A stretch of DNA of 64,000 bases from Psychromonas sp. MB-3u-54 (GTDB taxonomy: Bacteria; Pseudomonadota; Gammaproteobacteria; Enterobacterales; Psychromonadaceae): contig NZ_PJBP01000118.1 of NCBI RefSeq assembly GCF_002836415.1, positions 28,982 through 92,981 of the forward strand, read 5' to 3'. A program made the translations under genes and the position numbers. Shown in pieces: positions 8,801 to 17,142 of the stretch. Positions within the stretch are counted from its first letter, which is position 1. Each line of letters begins with the position of its first letter. The notes under the pieces are model-generated. The model was given only the letters and a program-made list of their open reading frames with translations. It did no database searches and was not told the origin of the DNA.

Positions 8801-9875
8801 GCAAAAACAAAAAAGCACTTATCAATTAGTCACGGTCAATGCCAATATGATCAATGAGTTCTATCAACATATAGAAAACTTTGGTCAGCGTATTAAACAG
8901 ATTGGCAAAAAGTTATCCAATAATGTTACCGCACTGACACATTTTGAAGCACTGGCAGATATCAATGTCACCACGGTAATGAAACAGGAAGAATTAGATT
9001 ATTGGGGGCCGTTGCAGGTTTTTGCAAAAGCATTTGAATTATACCGTGATCAATTAAGAGAAGGCGTGGGGGAAATACCCGATGAACTGGTGCAGGCAAT
9101 GCAAAGATTATCAGCATACTTACCCAGTGAAGGTTTTGTTTTAGCCCATAATAATCTTTTTGATATAGAATTTACGATCACTGAAAAAGGTCAGGTAAAG
9201 CATGCCCGTAACGCCAAACAACTTAAAAAAGTGAGTTCGACGGGACTCTCTTACCTGGCCATGCTGTCATTATTCGCAGGTCTTTTAGGCATGTTACGCG
9301 GCACGGCTGAAAACAGATCGCAAATAATTTTACCCGTTGACGAGCTTGGAGAGTTAGCGGCTGAAAATGTTGATTTGTTACTGCAGATGTTTAATGACAA
9401 TAATATTAGTATGTTATCTGCATCGCCTTCGACAGACAGGCATATTCTCTCACTCTATCAGCGCCACTATAAATTAAAAGATAATAAAATTTTCCATGCC
9501 GACATTCCAACATCACGTTTAGATGAATTGTTAGCACGACGGGCAAGCGCGCAAAACCGCCACGACAGCAGCGTCATAAAAGATACGGATCATAGCGTCG
9601 CCAAAGAAAAGTTAGTGCAACAGGCCATCACGCAAAACAGTCACGATAGCAGCGTCATAAAAGACACGGATCATAGCGTCGCCAAAGAAAAGTTAGTGCA
9701 ACAGGCCATCACGCAAAACAGTCACGACAGCAGCGTCATAAAAGACACGGATGATAGCGTCGCCAAAGAAAAGTTAGTGCAACAGGCAGTCATGCAAAAC
9801 AGTCACGATAGCAGCGTCATAAAAGACACGGATCATAGCGTCGCCAAAGAAAAAACTGCGCAGGAGTTAAGTTAA
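5889..9875 (+). CDS. DUF3584 SMC/MukB-like ATPase of a condensin-like complex
   Basis: A 1328-residue SMC-like ATPase. Walker A is GTNGAGKTS at residues 35-43, followed by a YLP motif at 73-75; a GKT plus YLP pair is what I remember as the hallmark of DUF3584. Long Gln/Glu/Lys-rich coiled coils flank a hinge-like break near residues 535-600. The ABC signature region is SSTGLSYLAML (about 1117-1127) and Walker B is IILPVDELGEL (about 1147-1157). The head-coil-hinge-coil-head layout matches MukB, MksB and JetC. It heads a three-gene operon and its TAA overlaps the next ATG. Oddity: about 108 C-terminal residues are four copies of a 27-residue repeat encoded by an 81-bp tandem repeat, probably a dispensable tail. 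Confidence 0.85.
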   Translation: MAQQAYQLLRIIIIDSFWKGQVNELNLTGHTQLEGTNGAGKTSLMRLLPLFYGMRPSDIVSKVDQAHNFADYYLPRDSSMLVYEYQRPFGQTCMVIASSDGRGVHFKFIDAAYNSEYFIADNNKPYPVSDVDKFYRNAGCDRSVFLGVDKYRQVIQNLRSGRKLKEVYLLQKRYSFSDQPCPHIDKVINGTIEKNLDFDAVKRMLVAIASDHLARNSVDEKEQISLKKEEISHWLADIQAGRAIQQVAHKITLWQNDFSSLESLLLKLQHLHFEIVSHQTRLESLQKERAETKSDKRQLSISLEKQLQEAVDRLHGELFTLLAKIEADECKIALLDEDKLIFDQDDAPSYHLHAATAPQIQNELNEVNAIIEAFEGNINKIQQKFDRLIQNRKLEHVTEIAGNKDKTANIKETAALQLTVISEVYQQQCNDLNEQLNQQNLNLKIGQQHIENELKNAKFQLNQAIIEPELLTDIENNQVLLNAAQEKQTQLFKEQSGLQSELTQFDKLREKQSDKHQQENRYLEQLRSECSEVELQLIPKTGSLHHYLNNEPLAGDWKQTIGRLLSSAQLGRCDLDPSWVGGELSFYGLTLDLQQIQHNDSLFLNETQLREKRDALETTYQTQGEKIKQLDEQLAQLSKQIENQQLRITQAAQGLKQNELNLQQLKVQHQNLAIKKQRAIKAHIDSVNEQIHSLEKQKKTHDKKQQAFSKQQQGQKSELSTQMLEKRLVVESDRDVQLDLLSEALIALESGHKARIKALQKQNNTDLDKLDPDGEVDKRTRERKMLIRSLEKCAVFEQKARSYFQFMNERYSQRDSLAEHNQNRNITKRNIEQSIEEVQINLGKQISDTKLFIKKLNMQSNTSEDLLVLLNESHRDCEQNGINATFAEHQPSNQADLSISFCNDCLTQFKSIHKRLSEQLNKFNDRFKKDHSASELYENWQKLVADNDHYQGAELLFKYRSPIADLLSSAEQKQKSTYQLVTVNANMINEFYQHIENFGQRIKQIGKKLSNNVTALTHFEALADINVTTVMKQEELDYWGPLQVFAKAFELYRDQLREGVGEIPDELVQAMQRLSAYLPSEGFVLAHNNLFDIEFTITEKGQVKHARNAKQLKKVSSTGLSYLAMLSLFAGLLGMLRGTAENRSQIILPVDELGELAAENVDLLLQMFNDNNISMLSASPSTDRHILSLYQRHYKLKDNKIFHADIPTSRLDELLARRASAQNRHDSSVIKDTDHSVAKEKLVQQAITQNSHDSSVIKDTDHSVAKEKLVQQAITQNSHDSSVIKDTDDSVAKEKLVQQAVMQNSHDSSVIKDTDHSVAKEKTAQELS
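9550..9855 (+). repeat. 81-bp tandem repeat, about 4 copies, inside the DUF3584 gene
   Basis: The phase marker CACGA[CT]AGCAGCGTCATAAA starts at 9561, 9642, 9723 and 9804, exactly 81 bases apart. Copies differ at a few positions. The period is a multiple of three, so copy-number change preserves frame and lengthens or shortens the protein tail by 27 residues (core HDSSVIKDTDHSVAKEK). Confidence 0.95.
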
Positions 9876-10498
9876 TGTTTAAACAAACGGTGCAAAAATT
9901 ATTAACCGGGGCGGTTATTTGTGAAACCGCTTATCCGGAAGAGTTTGAATATTTGAAAGCAGGCAGCAATAGCGGACGTGTTGAGGATTTTTTAGCAAAT
10001 TTAGATCGAAACCTGACCTGTTTAGAAAGTGCAGAAGCTTATTACTGTACCTTTACCCAAGTGGATCAGTCCAACAGTGTTGAACTGACTGCGCTTTTTA
10101 CTGAGATGCGCGCTACCTTCAGACCTCTGGTTGAATTTTTAGACTTGTTATTAACCGCTTCAAATGCGGATTTGCCGGTGCGCGCAAAATCCGTGGTTAA
10201 TATTAATACCCTGTTTGATCCCTTTGAGCACGATCAGACTCTGCGTGATCAGTTACGCCGTTTAACCTCAATCAAACCTTTTAAAACCAATAAAGTGGAA
10301 ACCCGTGAGCAGTTGGTGATGGTTTTCCAAAAATTGGAAGAGATGCATTATTTGGTGCGCAAAAACCCCGGCAGCAGTCGTTATTATGCCACTGCAAAAT
10401 TTGACCTTATTTATATTTTAATTGAATTTTTAAATGATTCTGAAAAAGTTGAATTACCAGAAGAGGCGCACAGTCAGCAAGAGGAGTTACTCTTTTAA
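9875..10498 (+). CDS. MukE/MksE/JetB-like condensin accessory protein
   Basis: A 207-residue soluble protein, translationally coupled to the ATPase gene by a TAATG overlap. The C-terminal half has a winged-helix pattern (VETREQLVMVFQKLEEMHYLVRKNPGSSRYYATAKFDLIYILIEFL, quoted here only as the span of about residues 140-186). Size and position match the small kleisin-interacting tandem winged-helix subunits MukE, MksE and JetB. Assignment rests on operon context, length and predicted fold, not on strong sequence identity. Confidence 0.6.
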   Translation: MFKQTVQKLLTGAVICETAYPEEFEYLKAGSNSGRVEDFLANLDRNLTCLESAEAYYCTFTQVDQSNSVELTALFTEMRATFRPLVEFLDLLLTASNADLPVRAKSVVNINTLFDPFEHDQTLRDQLRRLTSIKPFKTNKVETREQLVMVFQKLEEMHYLVRKNPGSSRYYATAKFDLIYILIEFLNDSEKVELPEEAHSQQEELLF

Positions 10499-11739
10499 TG
10501 GCGGGTTATGATGCAGGACAGGTTGCAGAGTTATTACGTAAAATTGGCTCACACGACGAATTGTTGGCGAATGCTTATGTCTATGGCTCGGTGGTAACGG
10601 ATCAAGCCGAGCAACGCACTATCAATCTGTTACATAAGGCCGGTCTGTTAAGACCCGACGACGAGCCCGGTGAATTTCGCCTCACCACGGATTTTAAACG
10701 TATGCTCAATCGTTTAATGCGTAAACAAAGCAGTTATCGTCAACTGACGGACATGGGTAAAGTCATTGAAGCATTGGATGAAACGGTTTATGACTTTCAA
10801 CAAGCGGTGCAGGAAAAACAGAGTGATGATGCTGAATTTTATCTCGATCAACTGGATGATCTGCTCTATGAAACCAAAGATGGTTTAAATACTAACCTTG
10901 AAAATATGCATTATGCGATTGTCAGTCAGTTTGGTTTTGTCAGTACGCTCACCAATAAAATAAGACAAAATGAACGTTATTTGAGCCATGCACAAAATGT
11001 ATTAACTGAGCTGCAGCAGATCGATCCCGAATCTTGTTATGAGTGGATTAACTGGCCTTGTCCAAATGATTTTGCACGTAAAATAACCGGTTTTATCTAC
11101 TGGTTTAACCAAACATTACCGCGTTTACGTTTTATTATCGATAATATGCGCTTAAGCCTGTTTCGTTTGCGCCGGGATGAAAAACAAGCAAGTCAGTTAC
11201 GTAATATGGCGCGTTATTTACGTCAGCACCCGGAATTTGAACTTAACGAGCAATTGTTTGAAGAGCCCGATTTCCCTGAATCATTGAAGTTTGCGCCGGC
11301 AATGAAATTGTGTAGTTACGTTGATCCCCATAATACGGCAATAGAAACGCCTTTAATGAATTTGGTGCAGTCATTACGTAAACAAACGAACCCGCCCGTG
11401 CATAAAGAACGAGAAAGCGCGGTAGTGGTTATTAGCAGTATTGAAAAACTTGTTTATGAAAGCGATTTTTTTGAAGAACAAACAGATTCTTTATTTGAGC
11501 GGGCAATAGAGACTGAGCAGCCCGTCTCCGCCATCGCCTTTTGGCAACAATATCAACCGGATTGGGTAAGACAAGAGCAGCATATTCATCCTAAGGCCTG
11601 GATTGAGTTAGTTTTTAGTTGTTATTGTAAATTAACTAATGAACAACAGGCTGCGCTGGATATCAAAATGAAAGGCTCACCCGATCCCGGGGTGCCGGAT
11701 AATTATACTTATAATGATCTGGAGATTGTCCTGCGTTAA
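10498..11739 (+). CDS. MukF/MksF/JetA-like kleisin subunit
   Basis: A 413-residue soluble protein, again coupled by TAATG overlap. The N-terminus (residues 1-75) looks like a winged helix with a basic wing (EFRLTTDFKRMLNRLMRKQSSYRQ). A helical middle follows (about 85-240), with a linker and a smaller C-terminal domain. This layout fits the kleisins MukF, MksF and JetA. No catalytic motif is seen. The three genes in the order ATPase, E-like, F-like differ from mukFEB order. The stop codon is directly followed by the AGCTCGA array. Identification is by context and architecture. Confidence 0.55.
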   Translation: MAGYDAGQVAELLRKIGSHDELLANAYVYGSVVTDQAEQRTINLLHKAGLLRPDDEPGEFRLTTDFKRMLNRLMRKQSSYRQLTDMGKVIEALDETVYDFQQAVQEKQSDDAEFYLDQLDDLLYETKDGLNTNLENMHYAIVSQFGFVSTLTNKIRQNERYLSHAQNVLTELQQIDPESCYEWINWPCPNDFARKITGFIYWFNQTLPRLRFIIDNMRLSLFRLRRDEKQASQLRNMARYLRQHPEFELNEQLFEEPDFPESLKFAPAMKLCSYVDPHNTAIETPLMNLVQSLRKQTNPPVHKERESAVVVISSIEKLVYESDFFEEQTDSLFERAIETEQPVSAIAFWQQYQPDWVRQEQHIHPKAWIELVFSCYCKLTNEQQAALDIKMKGSPDPGVPDNYTYNDLEIVLR

Positions 11740-11740
11740 A

Positions 11741-12290
11741 GGCTAGAAGCTAGAAAGCTAGAAAGCTCGACGCTCGACGCTCGAATCTCGAATCTCGACG
11801 CTCGACGCTCGAATCTCGAATCTCGAATCTCGAATCTCGACGCTCGACGCTCGAATCTCGACGCTCGAAGGCTCGAAGGCTCGAAGCTCGAAGCTCGAAG
11901 CTCGAAGCTCGAAGCTCGAAAGCTCGAAGCTCGAAAGCTCGAAAGCTCGAATCTCGACGCTCGACGCTCGAATCTCGACGCTCGAAGCTCGAAGGCTCGA
12001 AGGCTCGAAGGCTCGCAGCTCGCAGCTCGCAGCTCGCAGCTCGAAGGCTCGAAGCTCGAAGGCTCGAAGGCTCGAAGGCTCGCAGCTCGCAGCTCGCAGC
12101 TCGAAGGCTCGAAGGCTCGAAGCTCGCAGCTCGAAGGCTCGAAGCTCGCAGCTCGCAGCTCGAAAGCTCGAAAGCTCGAAAGCTCGAAAGCTCGAAAGCT
12201 CGAAAGCTCGAAAGCTCGAAAGCTCGAAGCTCGAAAGCTCGAAAGCTCGAAAGCTCGAAGGCTCGAAAGCTCGAAGCTCGAAGGCTCGAC
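11741..12290. repeat. Dense 7-8 bp tandem array (AGCTCGA family), about 550 bp
   Basis: Starting one base after the kleisin stop codon, the sequence is almost wholly built of 7- or 8-base units: GCTAGAAA (the first three), then GCTCGAC, CTCGAAT, GCTCGAA, GCTCGAAA, GCTCGAAG and GCTCGCA. There are roughly seventy units, in blocks of like kind. AGCT and TCGA palindromes alternate along the array. It is much richer in G+C than its surroundings. A stop-free minus frame runs through it, but this is a by-product of the units (it reads as Ser-Arg-Ala-Phe-Glu-Leu repeats) and has no start signal. Confidence 0.95.
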
Positions 12291-12397
12291 AAGACTGGAT
12301 ATTTGATATTCTGTTTTATTTTTAATTCACACAATAGTAAGAGAAAAATCGCTCACTTCATCGTAGGTTGTTGTCTGGGTTATTTTATATGGGGATA

Positions 12398-12889
12398 ATG
12401 AAAAATTTATTTATTATATTATTACTAATGCTGCCGTTAATCACTGCTGCTAATACGCTTCTTCCTTTCGCCGATCAGGTCGTGGTTGAAAAATCTAAGC
12501 GGAAAATGTATTTGATTAAGCAGGGGGTCGTCTATCGGGAGTACCCTATCTCTCTGGGTTATCGTCCGCTAGGTCATAAGGGCGAGGAAGGCGATAAAAG
12601 AACGCCAGAGGGCAGGTATGTGATTGATTATAGAAATCCTGAAAGTCGCTTTTATTTGTCTCTGCATATTAATTATCCCAGTGAAATAGATCTGCAGTCA
12701 GCTGCCGATAATGGTGTCAGCCCCGGAGGAGAAATCTTTATACATGGACAGCCAAATAACAGCAAACCTCATCCGTCTAAATTTAGAGGTCGCGATTGGA
12801 CCGATGGTTGTATTGCTATTACCAACCAGGAAATAGAACAATTTTGGGCCTTGGTAAAAGACGGCACGCCAATCAACATTCGACCCTAA
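12398..12889 (+). CDS. L,D-transpeptidase (YkuD) family protein
   Basis: An exported 163-residue protein with a signal peptide (MKNLFIILLLMLPLITAA) and a single YkuD domain. The catalytic region has the HG of IHGQPNN and the Cys in TDGCIAI at about residue 138; TPEGRY is the usual upstream motif. Members cross-link or remodel peptidoglycan or attach lipoproteins in the periplasm. This short form without LysM resembles the ErfK/YafK-like relatives. Start: the frame is open from 12368, but the ATG at 12398 has GGGGAT just upstream and gives a clean signal peptide. Confidence 0.85.
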   Translation: MKNLFIILLLMLPLITAANTLLPFADQVVVEKSKRKMYLIKQGVVYREYPISLGYRPLGHKGEEGDKRTPEGRYVIDYRNPESRFYLSLHINYPSEIDLQSAADNGVSPGGEIFIHGQPNNSKPHPSKFRGRDWTDGCIAITNQEIEQFWALVKDGTPINIRP

Positions 12890-13010
12890 TAAAATGTAAC
12901 ACTAAAAATGAATATAACGGTGGCTCACAGCTTAAACTAATTCGATTGAGTCATAGTTGATTTTGTGTCCTAAAATAAGGATCAGGTTAACCGCTATCAG
13001 AGAGGGAAGA

Positions 13011-13841
13011 ATGGATTTTAAGAAGTACCTATTTTATAACATTAAAGTTTATATGCTGGTTATTTTATCCGGTTCGCTGCTTTTTGGTTGCACCAGTTAT
13101 AATATTTCCGGTAAAAATTTTTCCACTATGGACGGTGCACTCGGTTATCAAAAAATAATGTATAAGGAACAAATCGAGGCAGTAAAAAGCAGTCAATATT
13201 TTGGCGGTTCAATCTTCATTAATGTGCCATCGGACTCGCTTTTAACACAGCCTCCTTTTGTAACGGGAGATCCGGATCCGGCACTACGGAATTATTTTTT
13301 AACCCTGTATAAACAAGATTTTAAAGCCGTAAAAAAGGCTATCGAAAAATCAAATATGTTTGACAGTGTTAAGGTTGGTCAAGTCGATTCTTCTCTGAAT
13401 TATTCAACAAAGTACGGTTATCGATATTTGGCGGTGAGTAAGGGGGATGGTTCCTGGATAATTCATGATTTATTTCTTGGCGTAAATAGAGTCGCACGAT
13501 TTCCAAAAAACTTTTCTTCAAGAATTCATCTGTTAGAGAGTATTATTAGAGAATTTGGAACAATAAAAAATGCTGAACAGCTTCTTTCCGAGTATATTCC
13601 AAGTAATGAAACTTTTTCTTTTGATGAGGCAACCGGAAAAGGGACCCTTTCGGTGGATGGGCAAGGCATTCAAACAAGATATTGGATGTTGAAAAAAATA
13701 GCTGACCTTACCGGTGCAAAAAAATTGCATTCCGGGGCGAATAAACACCTACCTGAACAATTATTTACCGTTTTAGATGAACAGATTCAAGATGGTTTAT
13801 TCACTATTAAATTTGATACCAATGTAGCATCTTATTATTAA
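13011..13841 (+). CDS. Putative lipoprotein, 276 aa
   Basis: The chosen ATG at 13011 follows GAGGGAAGA. The N-terminus is a lipoprotein signal, with a hydrophobic stretch ending in LLFGC (Cys27) and then TSY, which suggests outer-membrane retention because there is no Asp at +2. The rest is soluble, including DLFLGVNRVARFPKNFSSR and a C-terminal part with DGQGIQTRYWML. I do not recognise the family. It follows the L,D-transpeptidase by 121 bases and could be cotranscribed. Confidence 0.7.
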   Translation: MDFKKYLFYNIKVYMLVILSGSLLFGCTSYNISGKNFSTMDGALGYQKIMYKEQIEAVKSSQYFGGSIFINVPSDSLLTQPPFVTGDPDPALRNYFLTLYKQDFKAVKKAIEKSNMFDSVKVGQVDSSLNYSTKYGYRYLAVSKGDGSWIIHDLFLGVNRVARFPKNFSSRIHLLESIIREFGTIKNAEQLLSEYIPSNETFSFDEATGKGTLSVDGQGIQTRYWMLKKIADLTGAKKLHSGANKHLPEQLFTVLDEQIQDGLFTIKFDTNVASYY

Positions 13842-13990
13842 TATTTGTATTTTTCCGCCCAATAGCCTTGCTGCTGACAGGCCGGTTATTTCATTTCCCA
13901 TTTACAGCAGATCTGTTTTAAGTATTTATTGCTTGGTAATATGTTGCTTAGCTTTTACACTGCAGCCATTTCGACAATAATGAGATTTTT

Positions 13991-14497
13991 ATGCAGCTAG
14001 TGTTAATCAATAAACAACGATATCGTCGCCATTTAAATATTGTAATAGCTGCCTGTATTGCAATTCTGGTAATAGCCAGTTTAGGCGTTGCACAACTGCT
14101 GATTTTGTTATTTCCAGATCCATCGGGTTCTCATTTTCATTGGAATTTGCTGGGGGTAATCGTGGCTTGCTTATTATTAGCCTCTCTATTATTGAAATTT
14201 AAAGAGCATGATTTCATGACCGAAGTGGCTTATGTTTGGGACTTAAAGCAGTCCTTGAATAAAATAACCCGCGCGATGAGAAAATTGAAGATGGCAGCAA
14301 ACCAGGGTGACCAAAATGCGATGAACGCACTGCAGTTTAGTTATGATGGCTCGCGTCAGTTATGGTTATTAGACGATAATGTCCTGACCTTAGAAAGTTT
14401 AGAGCATAGTCAAAAAGAGCTGGATCAATTGGCCATTAAGTATGATTTTCTGCTGGATGCTAAAAACTACCACAGTGATCTGTTAAAAACCTTGTAA
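13991..14497 (+). CDS. DUF3087 family membrane protein
   Basis: A 168-residue inner-membrane protein. A short basic start (INKQRYRRHLN) leads into two transmembrane helices (about 16-38 and 50-66), then a cytoplasmic helical domain of about 100 residues (FMTEVAYVWDLKQSLNKITR ... NALQFSYDGSRQLWLLDDN). This matches DUF3087, a gammaproteobacterial family with no known function. No operon partner is obvious. Confidence 0.8.
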   Translation: MQLVLINKQRYRRHLNIVIAACIAILVIASLGVAQLLILLFPDPSGSHFHWNLLGVIVACLLLASLLLKFKEHDFMTEVAYVWDLKQSLNKITRAMRKLKMAANQGDQNAMNALQFSYDGSRQLWLLDDNVLTLESLEHSQKELDQLAIKYDFLLDAKNYHSDLLKTL

Positions 14498-14696
14498 TAC
14501 CAGCCGTTTTCTTAATAGTTGTCAGGGTATTTCTTTGCTGGTGGCTATTAGGGAGGTTGTATAATAAACAATCATGTGAAAAAATGTTGTGAATAAATTT
14601 ATAATGTTTTTATTTACAATGATTTATCCCCCATATTCTCAATTTTAATATAAAATAGTCAAATCATTTTCTGCTAAACCAATATTGTGGTGTGTC

Positions 14697-15890
14697 ATGT
14701 CTAATAAATTCTACCGACAAATCAATCAGCAAATCGAACAAGTCAAAAATGATGGCCTTTATAAATCAGAGCGAATCATTACATCAGCTCAACAAGCCTT
14801 AGTCTCAATAGCAAGTGGTGAGCAGGTGCTTAATTTTTGTGCCAATAACTATCTTGGTTTAGCAAACCATCCTGATTTGATTACAGCAGCTAAAAAAGGG
14901 CTGGATCAACAAGGTTTTGGCATGGCCTCGGTACGTTTTATTTGCGGCACCCAAGACAAGCATAAAGCCCTGGAAGCTAAGCTCTCTGCATTTTTAGGCA
15001 TGGAAGATACGATTCTTTATACTTCCTGCTTTGATGCCAATACCGGTTTATTTGAAACTATTTTAGACGCCAATGATGCCATTATTTCAGATGCGTTAAA
15101 TCATGCCTCGATCATAGATGGTGTGCGTTTATGTAAAGCGAAACGCTTCCGTTATGCAAACAATGATATGGCTGAATTAGAAGAGCAGTTAATTGCCGCA
15201 GATAGCGCAGGCGCGCGGCATAAATTGATTGTTACCGATGGCGTTTTTTCAATGGATGGGGTGGTCGCAAATTTACCTGCTATTTGCGACTTGGCCGATA
15301 AATATGATGCACTGGTGATGGTTGATGATTCCCATGCCGTTGGTTTTATGGGGGCCCATGGTCGTGGTACCCATGAATATCATAATGTGATGGGCCGTAT
15401 TGATATCATTACCGGCACCTTGGGTAAGGCTATGGGTGGCGCTTCCGGCGGTTATACAGCGGCTAAAAAAGAAGTGATTGATTGGTTACGTCAGCGCTCG
15501 CGTCCTTATCTTTTTTCAAATTCTCTTGCCCCTGCCATTGTTACGGCTTCCATTGAGGCGCTCGATTTACTGGCTAAAAGTGATGCGCTGCGTGCGCAAC
15601 TTTGGGAAAACGCTGCGCACTTTCGTGGTCGCATGACCGACGCGGGATTTACCATGGGCGGCAGTGACCATGCTATTATTCCGATCATGTTAGGGGATGC
15701 CAAAATAGCCGCAGAGTTTGCGGAAAGAGCCCTGGCGAAAAAAGTTTATGTGGTGGCTTTCTCATTTCCTGTTGTACCCAAAGATCAGGCACGTATCCGC
15801 ACGCAAATGTCTGCCGCACATACGATTGAGCAGCTTGATTATGCGATTGATGTCTTTATTGAAGTCGGTAAAGAGATGGGCTTAATTTAA
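14697..15890 (+). CDS. kbl: 2-amino-3-ketobutyrate CoA ligase (glycine C-acetyltransferase)
   Basis: A PLP enzyme that cleaves 2-amino-3-oxobutyrate with CoA into glycine and acetyl-CoA, the second step of threonine breakdown. It has 397 residues from the ATG at 14697, aligning with the E. coli start ([29 protein letters not shown]). The PLP lysine is in [13 protein letters not shown] at about 244, and [10 protein letters not shown] carries the PLP-binding Asp and His. It is directly followed, 12 bases on, by tdh, the enzyme supplying its substrate. Confidence 0.97.
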   Translation: MSNKFYRQINQQIEQVKNDGLYKSERIITSAQQALVSIASGEQVLNFCANNYLGLANHPDLITAAKKGLDQQGFGMASVRFICGTQDKHKALEAKLSAFLGMEDTILYTSCFDANTGLFETILDANDAIISDALNHASIIDGVRLCKAKRFRYANNDMAELEEQLIAADSAGARHKLIVTDGVFSMDGVVANLPAICDLADKYDALVMVDDSHAVGFMGAHGRGTHEYHNVMGRIDIITGTLGKAMGGASGGYTAAKKEVIDWLRQRSRPYLFSNSLAPAIVTASIEALDLLAKSDALRAQLWENAAHFRGRMTDAGFTMGGSDHAIIPIMLGDAKIAAEFAERALAKKVYVVAFSFPVVPKDQARIRTQMSAAHTIEQLDYAIDVFIEVGKEMGLI

Positions 15891-15902
15891 TTGGAGAGCA
15901 AA

Positions 15903-16937
15903 ATGAAAATAAAAGCGCTAGCAAAATTAAAACCAGAAGTGGGTATTTGGATGACTCACGTCGATAAACCTGAGCCCGGGCATAATGATCTGCTGATTAA
16001 AATCCATAAAACAGCCATCTGTGGCACCGACATTCATATTTATAACTGGGATGAATGGTCACAAAATACGATTCCTGTCCCGATGGTTGTCGGCCATGAA
16101 TATGTCGGCGAAGTGGTTGGAATGGGTCAGGAGGTTCGCGGCTTTACAGAGGGTGACCGAGTATCGGGCGAAGGCCATATTACCTGCGGTTATTGCCGTA
16201 ACTGCCGGGCAGGGCGTACGCATCTTTGTCGTAATACTATTGGTGTTGGGGTGAATCGCACGGGTGCATTTGCAGAGTATTTGGTTATTCCTGCTTTTAA
16301 TGCCTTTAAAATACCGGCGGGTATCAGTGATGATTTAGCCGCAATCTTTGACCCCTTTGGTAATGCCGTGCACAGCGCTTTATCCTTTGATGTGGTTGGT
16401 GAAGATGTGCTTATTACCGGTGCCGGCCCGATTGGTATTATGGCGGCAGCCGTTGCCAAACATGCCGGTGCGCGTTATGTGGTGATCACGGATATTAATG
16501 AATACCGATTAGATCTGGCCAGACAAATGGGCGTGACCCGTGCGGTTAATGTCGCTCAGCAAAAACTTGAAGACGTGATAGCACAACTGGGCATGACGGA
16601 AGGTTTTGATGTTGGACTCGAGATGTCCGGCGCGCCCGTCGCCTTTAATAGTATGCTTAAAAATATGAGTCATGGCGGTAAGATTGCACTGTTAGGTATT
16701 CCGCCTTCTGATATGTCCATTGACTGGAATATGGTTATTTTTAAAGGGTTGGTTATTAAAGGTATTTATGGCCGGGAGATGTTTGAAACCTGGTATAAAA
16801 TGGCCAGTTTAATACAATCCGGTTTAGATTTGGATCCCATCATAACCCATACTTTTCCCGTGGATAAATTCCAGGAGGGCTTTGATATGATGCGTTCCGG
16901 TAAATCGGGTAAAGTCATTCTTGATTGGACCATTTAG
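15903..16937 (+). CDS. tdh: L-threonine 3-dehydrogenase
   Basis: A zinc- and NAD-dependent dehydrogenase converting threonine to 2-amino-3-ketobutyrate. It has 344 residues from the ATG at 15903, which follows GGAG. The catalytic zinc Cys40 is in [17 protein letters not shown] and HE in [10 protein letters not shown]. The structural zinc loop is [15 protein letters not shown]. The Rossmann motif is [14 protein letters not shown]. It forms the kbl-tdh operon, with a 13-bp stem-loop downstream at 17051. Confidence 0.97.
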   Translation: MKIKALAKLKPEVGIWMTHVDKPEPGHNDLLIKIHKTAICGTDIHIYNWDEWSQNTIPVPMVVGHEYVGEVVGMGQEVRGFTEGDRVSGEGHITCGYCRNCRAGRTHLCRNTIGVGVNRTGAFAEYLVIPAFNAFKIPAGISDDLAAIFDPFGNAVHSALSFDVVGEDVLITGAGPIGIMAAAVAKHAGARYVVITDINEYRLDLARQMGVTRAVNVAQQKLEDVIAQLGMTEGFDVGLEMSGAPVAFNSMLKNMSHGGKIALLGIPPSDMSIDWNMVIFKGLVIKGIYGREMFETWYKMASLIQSGLDLDPIITHTFPVDKFQEGFDMMRSGKSGKVILDWTI

Positions 16938-17050
16938 CTACTGATGTTATGCAGTCCCCAGATAGAATAGGGCTTACTGCAATGTCTAAAAATAGTAACT
17001 TATGGATTCATAATAATGTGCTGCGTAACGTCAGTTAGTTATTTAAATGA

Positions 17051-17092
17051 TACCCAATCCACTGCTAGGTAGTCTATTTAGTGGATTGGGTA
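17051..17092. terminator. Stem-loop between tdh and the Toprim gene
   Basis: A perfect 13-bp stem, TACCCAATCCACT pairing with AGTGGATTGGGTA, around a 16-base loop. There is no clear T-run on either strand, so it may be a Rho-assisted end, an RNA-processing structure or a repeat element rather than a classical terminator. Confidence 0.5.
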
Positions 17093-17142
17093 TTAGCTGA
17101 TTAGCGCTGTTTCCTATTGTGGAAAGTGATGAATAACCAACT

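Noticed and set aside
9550..9855. A CRISPR-like array
   Set aside because: The 81-bp units are contiguous direct repeats within a coding frame, without distinct spacers; the other arrays in the window also lack spacers, and no cas genes are present.
11750..12334. A 194-codon minus-strand frame of Ser-Arg-Ala-Phe-Glu-Leu repeats
   Set aside because: It is the stop-free reading of the AGCTCGA array; no ribosome binding site, and composition follows from the DNA repeat rather than from a protein.
12361..12380. A fourth Ter-like site (GTAGGTTGTTGTCTG)
   Set aside because: It shares GTAGGTTG but has extra bases before TCTG, breaking the spacing of the three identical sites near the tus-like gene.
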